64,000 bases of DNA. Source: Blasia pusilla (taxonomy: Eukaryota > Marchantiophyta > Marchantiopsida > Blasiales). The DNA lies in NCBI GenBank assembly GCA_050084515.1, contig CM114274.1, positions 20,336,001-20,400,000 of the forward strand, written 5' to 3'. This document shows, piece after piece, positions 46,117 through 56,322 of the stretch (position 1 is its first letter; the number at the start of each line of letters is the position of its first letter). Below the pieces are notes generated by a model. It was not told where the DNA came from and did no database searches. It worked only from the letters and a program-made list of their open reading frames with translations. A program made the position numbers and the translations under genes.

Positions 46117-49100
46117 ATGGATAATTATGTTAAGCTCACTTGTGGCAGTCATCTGGCGGCCCTTCCTCAATCAGAAATCATTCGACCCCAAGCTCGTGAG
46201 TCTTTCATAGCAATGGATGAAAATTTTCTGTTTGTTCGATTTCTTCTCCAAATTGGAACCATCTTTGTATCCAAAGATGTTAGGGTGGACGGTACGGAAG
46301 ACATAATAGGTGAGAAGGTCCAGCCAGTGACCTCAGACCATAAAGTATGGAATCTCCTACCTCTACCAAATGGTCGATACAGAGTTTATGGCCTGACCCT
46401 GAATTCGTCTATTTCCCAAGTAGACGGTCTAGAATTTCCTAGTGCTCCGAGCTCTACGTTTGCAACTCCAAGCTCTGCAGATCCGGCTTCAACTCCAACT
46501 TCGCACGCTTGTAACAATGTTGTTCTTCCTGAAGAGATTCCGGATGTTATCAACCTCAGTGGATCTATCGGACACCAATCGGGCCCTCTGTCCGCCTACT
46601 CGTTCCTCTTGCGAGTATCAGGCAATAGTTTGCTTTCGTCTCTGGCCTTGAAAATGTTCAAGCACATTCTTGTCGACAAGCTGCCGCCCACGTACGATGG
46701 TAATTGCATTTTTGAGTTGCCTCCACTTGCTGCTCCTGCTCAAAAGAAGGATGGAGGACGCCTGAAGGGTATGGACAGAAAGTCTGATTGTCATCGATGG
46801 TGCAGGCTTCAACGGACCAGTGCTTCAATTCCAGATGGTCCTTGGATTGTCTTCTGTCGCCAATGCGTGGGAGCCTTGGAGTGTAGAAGTCCAGCGTGCC
46901 TATATCTAGAGCGCAACGGGCGAGTCAATACGTCGCAATTCCCTCCCAAGAATGCAGAAACTCCATACGAGGTCGGTGCCACCATACCGCCGGGAGGCCA
47001 TCGATGTCCTCATTTGTCGCATCGCCCATCGCATTGGAGCGTGTCTGCATACATATTTTTCATTGTCCACGACTTGGGCTCCACGTCGAGTATACAAGGG
47101 CGGTCCATGTTGGCTCCACACTCATCCCGTGACCGATGCAATTCAAAGACACATCAAGGAGGATGTGGCGAAGAAAGTAGCCGAGGTCTACAGAAACTCT
47201 CCGGGTTCAAAGCCCGGAGTGATCAAGCTCACAACGGCATCATAAATTTGTGAACAATTGCTTGGAATCCTTGGACAAAGTGAGATTACGGCGGTTGAGG
47301 AGAAACAACTCTCGGAGAATCTCGCATTTCTCGCTGATCCTGAATGCTTCCGGAATTTGCTGCGTCAAATACGAGTTCTGGATGGAAAGACGGCCGAAAT
47401 GGATGCCATCGCTAGAATCAAGGCCAACTCTAGATTTCCATTCATTCAGAGATGGCAGTTCATGGGCCAAGGAGGCGAGGGATCGAGGGCCTATGTCTTC
47501 AAAATATCAACCACAGGTCCGTCGAGTGGCCTCGATCTTATAGATCGAATGAGGGAAGGGGAAGATCTTTACGGGAGCTGGGTAAGCTTTGATATTTGCT
47601 ACAGAGTGTTGAACGGATGGTTGACGATGGGTGCTCACGTTTATGACCATGTGGAGAAGGGACTCAAAACTATATTTGTGTGTGAAGTAAAGGCAGAAGA
47701 CGTTGGCAGTTTGAAGATGTGCTGGTTACTCTTATTGGAGGTGGTGAAGGGAAACAAAAGGCCACCTCCGGAAATTTATGGGTTCATGGCAGACAATGCA
47801 CAACCTGGGTGGATTGCTATCCGAGAAGTGTTATGGGGTGGAGAGGTTCAACCAGAGAGGGAAAGGTCGGATGCTTTCCATTGGCAACAGTCTGTGACCC
47901 GGTACACCAAATCTTGCATCAAGGAGAATAAGAGGACAGAGCATGTCACTCTACTCCAACGCTGCAAGGACAGCAAAACCTTGAAGCAGGCCATGGAATG
48001 CCTGGAAGAACTTCATGGGTGGTGGAGGAAGCATGCGATTGAGGGGAAGTACAAAGAGTTGTGCTCTTGGTTGAGTTGGTGGACTGTACGTATGAGACAA
48101 TGGGGAAACTTCATGCGGCAGGTGAGTTGACTATTTTGTCTTGTCAAGCTCACGCTAAGAATTGTTTGTAAAGTTGTAGCTTAGGGTGAGAAGCGTGGGA
48201 ACTATATGGATTTCAAACGGAAGAAACCAAGCAAGCTGTCGGATGCGACGGGTTGCCCGAGTGTGCAACCCGACGGAAACCGACGGGTTGCATCCAGATG
48301 TTTGGTGCAACCCGAGTGTGCAACCCGTTGGGACCCAACGGGTCACAGAGTCATTCATGAGATGCCTCGGCCTTGCAACCCGTCCGGTTCCGACGGGTTG
48401 CAGTAGGTGGGTTTAAGGTTACAACACGTCGGGACCCGATGGGTCGCAGAGTCGTTCATGGGATATCTCGGGCCTACAACCCATCTGGTTCTGACAGGTC
48501 GCTTATTTCTTTGACTCCTGAGTTATTTTCGTTCCCTTCTAACATTGCCGTCGTTGCAGGGATTGAATGTTCATGAAAATGCCCTCTGCCCCAACACAAG
48601 TGGAGCCGAAAGTGTTCATTCCTCTTGGAGGTCGTCACAAGCATGCCAACGAATTTCACTTGTGGAGGCATGCCAACAAGACCAGCCAAGAGCAATGCTA
48701 CAATCTGCAGCATCCCATATCTTCCTCACAAAAGGCATAACAAAAGGAAAGGGGCCGTTGATCTACGAGCTCTATGTCAGGGCGGTTGTGAGATCTGGTG
48801 ATGAAAAATTGTATTTGGAAGCCTTCAACCGGTGCGTAGCTGGACCTCCACTTGAGCAAGACGTACACATTGGTGGGGATAGCAATGGGCGGGTTTCAAG
48901 ACGTCCCATACAGATGGTGGTAGAGCATTCCGAGCGAGACTCGTGGAGACGAGATAAGTATCTTGACTTCAGGCAGGTGAAGAGGCAGCATCGAGGAATG
49001 AATCCGGTGATTGATTTGGATGAGGAAATTACGCCGCCCAGGTATTCAGGGACCCCGGACCCGTCCCAAATCCGTGATGGAGTTACTTCTCCAAAATCAG

Positions 49101-49940
49101 TGAATGTTTTATTTCAAAAGCCCTCCGTTGCTGGAAGTTTGCAACATCCTGTCACTAGGGTGGTTCAACAATATGGGATTCCGGTAATGGAGATGGATTG
49201 CAACCTAAAACAGTGGCATATATCTCGGAGACCCAGGACGTGGATCCACCTACAAGGCAGGATCTGATGGCATTAGGAGAGCATGCAACACTTTCCTAAA
49301 TAAGAACTGTGCAAGGACTGGATGACCACTGCCTGGGTTTTGGGGACTCAAAACCTTTGATCGTTTCACGAGGACCGGGGATCAATTGAAGTACTTCTTC
49401 TGCCCAAATGAATCTTGCGCTTTCCGAAAGTCTTATTCGGCTGCGATTGGAGCTCCGGGGAATACCCCCACGATTTGGCCCATCGCCATAGGTACGAATC
49501 TTACAAGTGCCGGTTTCAGACTCGTAGACGGGGGAAGTTCGGAGCATGTTTGCATTACAGAGACCTTCGCATTTCGTATTCAACCCAAGATTGATGTCAA
49601 CATGTACCCGGAGAAGGTGGATGATCTCAATCCATTATTTCTGTTTGAGTCTAGAAATGGGGTGAAGAGAAACAGAATGTGCAGGCCAACGGTGGAGAGA
49701 GCAAAGCAAATTGCAGCAGCTCGGGAGGCAAAAATGGAGATCATCGCCACAAAAGATGTCTTGAGTGGTAATGGAATAGGAAGGATGTATTGGGTCAGGA
49801 ACAACACTGTAAATTTCCCTTGTAAGTACATGTACTATGTGTTGCTGGTAGTTTTAAGAGAGTCGGAGGTAGGAGTAGGAATCCACCAACCAATTCTGTC
49901 CCTCAAAGAAGTTCGGAGTATTTTAAACAAACCACTTTGA
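46117..49940 (+). pseudogene. MULE-type transposase copy M2 (near full length, inactivated)
   Basis: Exons cover 46117-48121 and 48560-49940, with a phase-0 intron at 48122-48559. The N-terminal 200 residues are unrecognised. About 46780-47130 is a Cys/His-rich region (CVGALEC, PAC, HRCPH, then H-x-HP in the neighbouring frame), like WRKY/GCM1-type zinc fingers in MULEs. 47258-48121 is the MULE transposase core (WVSFDICYRVLNGW, GFMADNAQPGW, AFHWQQS). The second exon repeats M1. Damage: a frame change near 47000; TAA at 47243-47245, where M3 has CAA; a 2-base loss near 49232; a stop near 49320; and a roughly 100-bp deletion at 49809 that removes the first half of the SWIM finger (also His to Tyr). 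Confidence 0.8.
48122..48559 (+). repeat. Intron of M2 with palindromes
   Basis: The GT-AG intron has the same splice sites as in M1. It has about five palindrome units (48238-48290, 48307-48345, 48375-48403, 48423-48448), fewer than the M1 intron. Confidence 0.75.
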
Positions 49941-50398
49941 GGATGCAAAATGAGGTTTTAGATTGTACTTTTATTTTTTTCTCAACCTTCACTTTGAGCT
50001 TGAACTCTATTCAGCCCCGGGCAAATGACACATTTTTTCCAGACCTTGGATGGAAAAAGTGATTGGTTCCACACTTATGATTCCACTGATTTTTCAGTTT
50101 TCTAAATTTTTAGCAATTTGCAACTCGTCGGACTCAGAGGGGATTGCCAAAATATGGAAGAGGAAAAAAAAACTGTGGGACTGCTTAATATATGAACAAA
50201 AAAGTGCAACAAAATTCAAACAAAAAATTTCCTCTCTTCAACCCAACGGAAACTCTCTTCAAAAACAAGTATCTATTTTGGTTGAAGGTAGTTTCCTCTC
50301 TCCTCTCTCCTCTCTTTCTCTCTCCTCTCTCCTCTCTTTCTCTCTCCTCTCTCCTCTCTTCCTCTCTTCCTCTCTTTCTCTCCTCTTACCGCACCTCC
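49941..50398 (+). repeat. 3' flank and CT-rich end of M2
   Basis: This is nearly identical to 2202-2580: AT-rich flank, one degenerate palindrome (50119-50146), TCTTCAACCC, then CCTCTCTCC repeats and TTACCGCACCTCC. Directly after it begins another transposase fragment (M3), so the two MULE copies are head to tail. Confidence 0.6.
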
Positions 50399-51778
50399 CA
50401 CGTACGATGGTAATTGCATTTTTGAGTTGCCTCCACTTGCTGGTCCTGCTCAAAAGAAAGATGGAGGACGCTTGAAGGATATGGACAGAAAGTCTGATTG
50501 TCATCAATGGTGCAGGCTTCAATGGACTAGTGCTTCAATTCCAGATGGTCCTTGATTGTTTCTCGCCGCCAATGTGTTGGAGCCCTGGAGTGTAGAAGTC
50601 CAACATGCCCGTATCTAGAGCGCAATGGACGAGTCAATATGTCGCAATTCCCCCCTAAGAATGCAGAAACTCCATATGAGGTCGGTGGGACCATACCGCC
50701 TATAGGCCATCGATGTCCTCATTGTTAGGCATCCCCTTTTTGCGTTGGAGCGTGTCATGCATATATTTTTTTCATTGTGCACAACTTCAATTCTACGTCC
50801 TAGTACACAAGGCTGGCAATTCATGTTGGCTCCCACATTCATCCTGTTACAGATGCAATTCATAGACACATCAAGGAGGATGTGGCAAAGAAAGTGGCTG
50901 AGGTATATAGAAACTCTCCGAGATCAAAGCCAGGAGTGATCAAGTTAACAACAACATCACAAATTTGTGAATAACTTCTTGGAATCCCTGGGTAGGGCGA
51001 GATCACGGCTGCTGAGGAGAAACAACTATGGAAAAATCTCGCATTTCTCGCTGATCATGAATGCTTCGAAAATTTCCTGGAAAGACGGCCGAAATGGATG
51101 TCATTGCCAGAATCAAGGCCAACTCCAATTTTCCATTTATTCAGAGATGGCAGTTCATGGGCCAGGGAGGCAAAGGATCCAGGGCTTATGTCTTCAAAAT
51201 GTCAACGACAGGGCCGTCGAGTGGCCTTGATCTTATAGATTGAACGAGGGAAGGGGAAGATCTTTACGGCAGCTGGGTAATCTTTGATATTTGCTACAGA
51301 GTGCTGGATGGATGGTTGACCATGGATGCTCACGTTTATGACCATATGGAGAAGGGACTCAAAACTATATTTGTCTGTGAGGTAAAAGCAGAAGATGTTG
51401 GCAGTTTGAAGATGTGTTGGTTACTCCTATTGGAGGTGGTGAAGGAAAAAAAAAGGCCACCTCCGGAAATTTATGGATTCATGGCGGAAAATGCACAACC
51501 TAGGTGGATTGCTATTAGGGAAATATTCAGGGATGGAGAGGTTTAACCAGAGAGGGAAAGGTCGGATGCTTTCCATTGGCAACATTCTGTGACCTAGTAC
51601 ACCAAATTTTGCATCAAGGAGAATAAGAGGACAGAGCATGTCACTCTACTCCAACGCTGCAAGGACAGCAAAACCTTGAAACAGGCCATGGAGTGCCAAG
51701 AAGAACTACACGGGTGGTGGAGGAAGCATGCAATTGAGGGGAAGTACAAAGAGTTGTGCTCTTGGCTCAGTTGGTGAA
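50396..51778 (+). pseudogene. MULE transposase fragment M3
   Basis: The fragment corresponds to 46688-48078 of M2, that is, the zinc-finger region and transposase core without the N-terminus or second exon. It keeps HRCPHC ... HIHPVTDAIHRHIKED (50720-50880), showing the His ligands of the GCM-like finger, and FMAENAQPRW near 51480, where the DDE-core Asp is Glu. Stops occur at 50728, 50803, 50973 and 51545. It is cut at 51778 by a gypsy LTR. It is useful as a comparison: it shows that the TAA in M2 was CAA. Confidence 0.75.
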
Positions 51779-52140
51779 TGTCATGATCATACGGATTATG
51801 TCGTAGAGTATAGTGTGCTAGTAGAGGCCGTACCTTATGTAGGGCCGTAGTGTCTAGGTAGAGATGCGGTTTCATACATAGGGTTGGGGGTTACTCCATT
51901 GAGGGTGAATTTTCTAGTAGGGCCTGATCTTAGGTTGGAGGATATAGTGTGGAGTGCACTCAAAGAACAGTTAGTTCTATGAGTTGAGCCTGTTACGTTG
52001 GGAGTTAGCCTTGGTAGTGAGAAGAGCTCTTGGCTATGGTGATTCCCGCAAGCTTTGATCTAGATTCTCCCATCGTGGAGTGGGTTTGGCTCGATTTTAT
52101 GTGATTCTATACGTGTTTTATGATAGTAAGTATTTCAAAG
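51779..52140 (+). mobile_element. Gypsy LTR fragment, plus orientation
   Basis: Inverted similarity to 17500-17860 extends from TCATGATCATACGG through TAGAGATGCGGT, GGAGTGCACTCAAAGAAC and TGGGAGTTAGCCTTGG to GGGTTTGGCTCGATT. It lacks the first 110 bp of the LTR in copy B. Probably a 5' LTR of another gypsy copy that continues to the right. Confidence 0.7.
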
Positions 52141-53796
52141 ATTTCACTAAAAGAACTAACGTAGATCGATGGTAGCTTCGATCGTGGATCAGTAGGATCT
52201 GGCTAGGGCTAATTGTGTACTCAGCCGTGGATGTTCATGGCTTGTGGCCTATATTGGAGGTGGGAATCTGGTGCGTGGTTGATTGGGAAAGAAGCCCCTT
52301 GCTGAGAGCTTTCCAACGCGCTTTAGATGGCCGGATCTTGTGAAGGGACTTGGAAGTTATCAAGGATTGAAGATTCTGGTTCGTGTTCAACGGTTTTCTG
52401 ATGTGGAGAGCTTGGAGTGCCAAAGCTCTATTGAAGTTCATCCAAATTGGATGTGAGTTTCCTGTTGCTACCTGTATTGTGATCTCATGTCAAGCTATTT
52501 GCTTGAGTGTGTGGAGCGTTGCGGATTTCTGTGTGCATGAATCTGGGCGGAAGCGCTGTCGGATTTGCGATTCTGGAGGTGTATGGACAGCAAGTTTGTC
52601 TGATTTTTAGCTTGGAGTATAGAGCTCGGGCGTAGCTGATTTTTTGTGGAGAGATAGCTATGGTGGCCAATTGAATTTGGGTTGAAACAGATTCAATTTT
52701 GGTTGAGGATTTGTGGAGTGATTGCTGATCAAAATTTTTCGGACTAGCTCAAGGTCTAGCTATGGTGGACAATAGATCGGAGGGGCTGGTCGGTTGGTGA
52801 CTCCTCTGTTGTTGGAGATGCCTATCCCATTGGGGGTGCCGTGGTTGGGCCTCTCTCCATAGTGAAGCATGGCTAACGAGGCATGTCTCGAACATTTCTT
52901 GGCGTTTCGAGGCTTCGAGGCAACTCGTGGTAGCTCGAGGCGAGTGGGCGTGAGAGGCGGAGTAAGGAGCAAGGAGCAAGCAAGCAAGCTTGCTTGCTTG
53001 GACATGAGGCAATGTTGCATAACTGGTCACCCATCTTTGGGCTATTCTGCCTGGAAGACACTTAACTACTGAGTTCTTAACTATGCTAGTGTACACACTG
53101 GTGTAGCTCATTTGGTGCTGTTCGGAGATGTGTTAGGCGCTTTATGCATCTCGGGTTTTTGGTTGATGGACCTCTAGCGCATAGTATGTTGTAGCCTCTC
53201 CATGCATGTGATATTTTCAGGTGCTGCGAGTGCGACTAGCATCTCATCGACCAGCGGCGGATTAGCTATTGCGTTAGAATTGTGTGGTGGGTTTTGTGGA
53301 TTCAAGGGGCACCACGTTTGGTGGATTGGGTTACCTTGATTTCCATTTGAAATTGGAGGGTTGGCATTGGACTTCCTATGTTTGGATCCCCTCCATCGTT
53401 GCTTCTTGCTTGCGCGCCTATTGTTAGGGTTGACGCTGATTTGCAGAGTAGTTTTACTCCTATGTGCTACCGGTAGTGAGGCTAGAGTGATGACCAGTAG
53501 ACCGTGGGAGGCTTCTTGTGGTGATGACAAGTTAGGTTGCCTGCACCCATAGCTAGTAGAGCTAGAATAGTACAGCGACATCGACGTCACTTGGTTACTT
53601 AGTGGTGGTGATTTGCTGGTGGTGCGGCATCGGCATTGGTCATCACGGAGCTGTCTGGTGGTATGGTTGGGGACCGTGGTGCGGATAGTGGTGGTTTTAC
53701 ATGGAGTGGATTGAGGTATCAGCTACCTTTTCCACTTCTGACGATTGATGAAGAGGAGGACGGGGGTGTGTTCCAAACACCGAGTCTTCTACGTTG
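52141..53796 (+). other. Probable gypsy 5' untranslated region
   Basis: It lies between an LTR and a gag in the same orientation. Several minor ORFs occur on both strands, none with recognisable domains. A patch of TTCGAGGC/AGGAGCAAGCAAGC words lies at 52900-53000. I see no gene. Confidence 0.4.
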
Positions 53797-54231
53797 TTAT
53801 CGAGTGTTGCAGCTCCATTGATTTGGGACATGGACGGGATATATGGGGCCATGAAGGGCCCATGACGATACTTGGATGGAGTGGGCACCATTCAGTTGGA
53901 GGACTTCATTCAAGAGTTTGATACGTGGTGTGATATGCAGATGTTGCGAAACGCCATGTTGTTTATACCCTTCTTGGCTTGGAAGGGATTGTTTCAGCAC
54001 TTGGAGGGACCACCCATGGATGATTACCATGAGTTTAGGAGGGACCATGCTGCTGAGATTGAGGCGTGGAGACAATATTGGTCTCTAGACTATGTGTCTA
54101 TCACCCAAGGCGGTAGTGATAGTAGTGCTCTTACTGTATCAGCCAGCCCGACATTGAGTGGTGCGAGTACGAGCAGGAGTGGGGGTACCAGTGGAGGTAC
54201 TAGTGGAGGAACTAGTGCCCCACCATCATTC
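53797..54231 (+). pseudogene. Gag N-terminal fragment of a gypsy element
   Basis: It reads TIQLEDFIQEFDTWCD, FLAWKGLFQHLEGPPMDDY and EIEAWRQYWS, followed by a Ser/Thr/Gly-rich stretch with GGTSGGTSGG repeats and SAPPSF. It is homologous to copy A (6200-5841). Both have the same TGA shortly upstream, so translation must start after it. The fragment is cut at 54231 by an LTR in the opposite orientation. Confidence 0.7.
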
Positions 54232-54512
54232 AGGTCGAAGCTTGTGGGAACCACCATAGCCAAGAGCTCTACTCACTACCAAGGCTAACTCCCAATGCAA
54301 CAGGCTCAACCCAAAGAACTAACGATTCTTTGAGTGCACTCCACACTATATCCTCCAACCTAAGAGCGGGCCCTATTAGAAAAGTCACCCTCAACTGAGT
54401 AACCCCCAACTCTATGTATGAAACCGCATCTCTACCTAGACACTACGGCCCTACATAAGGTATGGCCTCTACTAGCACACTTTACTCTACGACATAATCC
54501 GTATGGTCATGA
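54232..54512 (-). mobile_element. Gypsy LTR fragment, minus orientation
   Basis: It is nearly the same as 17575-17845 (CTACCAAGGCTAACTCCCAA, GGCCCTA, ACCCCCAAC). It abuts gag in opposite orientation on its left and an integrase scrap on its right, so the locus is rearranged. Confidence 0.75.
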
Positions 54513-54570
54513 AATGTTGCGCAATGGCCAAGTTCTCAAATGCCATGGGTATCAATCTCTAAAACAACTC
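54513..54570 (-). pseudogene. Scrap of gypsy integrase
   Basis: It matches 18556-18610 of copy B (CAATGGC...TTCTCAAA...GGCAT...CTC...AA). Only about 55 bp. Confidence 0.5.
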
Positions 54571-55083
54571 AGCCACTCCTATGTTTACTGCTTTGTTCGG
54601 CCCGGGCACAACTTCCAAGTGTTTAAGATCCTGGATCCTGTGGATCCATGCTCCAATGGGTACAGCTTAGATAGTTTATACAATTCCCCTCCGGGAATTT
54701 ACATGCAAGACAGTACCTCCTTACCTGGAGGAAGGGAATAGTCGCCAGCCCTGATGCAAAAGCTCATCGAGATCTGCTCAAGGCCGGGTGACTGGGTGTT
54801 CGACTTAGTGGGCCTTTCAGGGGCAAGTATCAAAGGCGCCTGGCAGAGTGGCAGGAACATTCTCTGCCTTGAGGGAAGGCAGCAACTGTTTGACCTTTGC
54901 AAGGAGGCAAAGGCAGATTACGACAAGCTAGTTGGGGCATACAACTCTCCTCCAAAGTCGAGAGCTCCGGTTCCAGACCCACCATTGATAGTGACATCAT
55001 CGTCACTTCCCACGATTCCAAAAATCGGGAGGGCAAGGCTGACAATAATCTTGGAAGAGCTCTCGGACGATGACGAGTGAGTT
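54571..55083 (+). pseudogene. Methyltransferase gene fragment P3 (motif X/I exon)
   Basis: The third copy of this exon, and the best-preserved SAM-binding part in the window. It shows YCFVRPGHNFQVFKILD, LYNSPPGIYMQDS, SPALMQKLIEICSRPGDW, VFDLVGLSG, then GRNILCLEGRQQLFD, where the acidic Glu at the end of the second strand is expected to bind the SAM ribose. It ends PKIGRA...ELSDDDE, overlapping a GA|GTGAGT donor. A single TAG precedes SPAL (P2 has Lys there). No promoter or other exons accompany it. An LTR interrupts it at 55084. Confidence 0.65.
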
Positions 55084-56287
55084 TGTAATGTCTAAGTGTT
55101 TCTTATTTACACTCAATTGTAGAGTTCGATCCCCAAGAGGATCATTGTTGGACGAAAAGAGAGTATAAAGTGATGATTATGTTGTAAAAGTGTAGTTGAT
55201 TATGTAATTCAAATGTAATATTCCAGTAACATCTTCCGATCCCTTTTAGTACCTATGTTTTCTTCTTCAATTCTCTCGAGTGGAGTTTAAAGTACGCTCA
55301 AGCAATTTGTTCTCTCAAAATCTTGGAACCTCACAGAGACCTCAATAATAAAGCTGGCTTCTCCTACTTTCGGAACTCAATCCGTCGGGGTAGGTTACTC
55401 TCTGTCAAACAGATTTCATACAACTTTATGTTGATTATTCCATTGATGAGAAAGGTTCGCCTGATTCACTCTTCACTCGACAGACCCAAAAAGAATATTC
55501 AGACATAAGCATCGCACATCGGAATGAATGAATGAATGCTTTACTACTCCATCAAGAATTGGAAGACTTCAAAGTATATACAAGCTCGAGAGGGTACAAC
55601 TCTCTTGCTCGGACCATTCCTACAGCATAAGGACTTCATGAGCGAATGATCATAATAGCTTCTGTCCGGTTTCTTAAATATTCTCGAGAGTAGGATCGTT
55701 TCTATGATCCGAAGCGTTCTTGATGAAGTTGGTGTCTCTTCAATATCTGTAACTACCTAGATCTATGGTTCTCTTAGCTTTTCCTATGATCCCTGTGAAT
55801 CCGCGATACAAAACTGTTCTAACTACCAACTTGATACAAAGGGTCGCGCCCTTTCCTAGTCTAATTGTTTAAACTATGTGTCGGTTCGAATCACATCATG
55901 CTGAGCTTCGGTGCGCTAAATTTCCGTAGGACGAAGTTCTTCATTCTTCTTCCTGCTTCGTTCTTCGTTCTTTGTTCTTCGTGCTTCGTGCTTCGTTGAA
56001 GAGCGAAGTACCTCGTATACAGAGCTTCGTTGAGCTTCGTTAGACTTTGTTAAGCTTTGCTTAGCTTCACTAAGCTTCGCGTTGATCCTTTATACTTCGT
56101 TACAGCTTTTGATTCTCCTCTAAGGCAAATCCTTGATCTTCCATCTCTCTGCCTTGTCTTAGGAGCTTGGTGACTCACTTATTCTTCTTCATAATAATGA
56201 ATAATCATAATCAAAATCATAATATACAAGAGTCTTCGTTGAATAAAAAGATATATTCTTCAAGATTACAAAATTGTGGGTATCACA
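55084..56287 (-). mobile_element. 3' LTR of Athila/Tat-like element 2 (1.2 kb)
   Basis: On the minus strand it starts TGTGATACCC at 56287, directly after a purine tract, and ends CTTAGACATTACA at 55084. The part 55084-55895 is repeated at 61172-61976. 55925-56100 is rich in CTTCGT/GCTTCG words. The left flank is the methyltransferase fragment P3, cut after GTGAGTT. Confidence 0.7.
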
Positions 56288-56300
56288 TACCCCCTTCCTC
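56288..56300 (-). other. Polypurine tract of Athila/Tat-like element 2
   Basis: The minus strand reads GAGGAAGGGGGTA, immediately before the LTR start. Confidence 0.65.
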
Positions 56301-56322
56301 AAATGAGAGCTTGGCGAACACT

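Noticed and set aside
39333-50398. Treating the unit as a proven single transposon
   Set aside because: The flanks at the two ends belong to different repeats and no 9-bp target duplication is visible, so it is reported as inference only.
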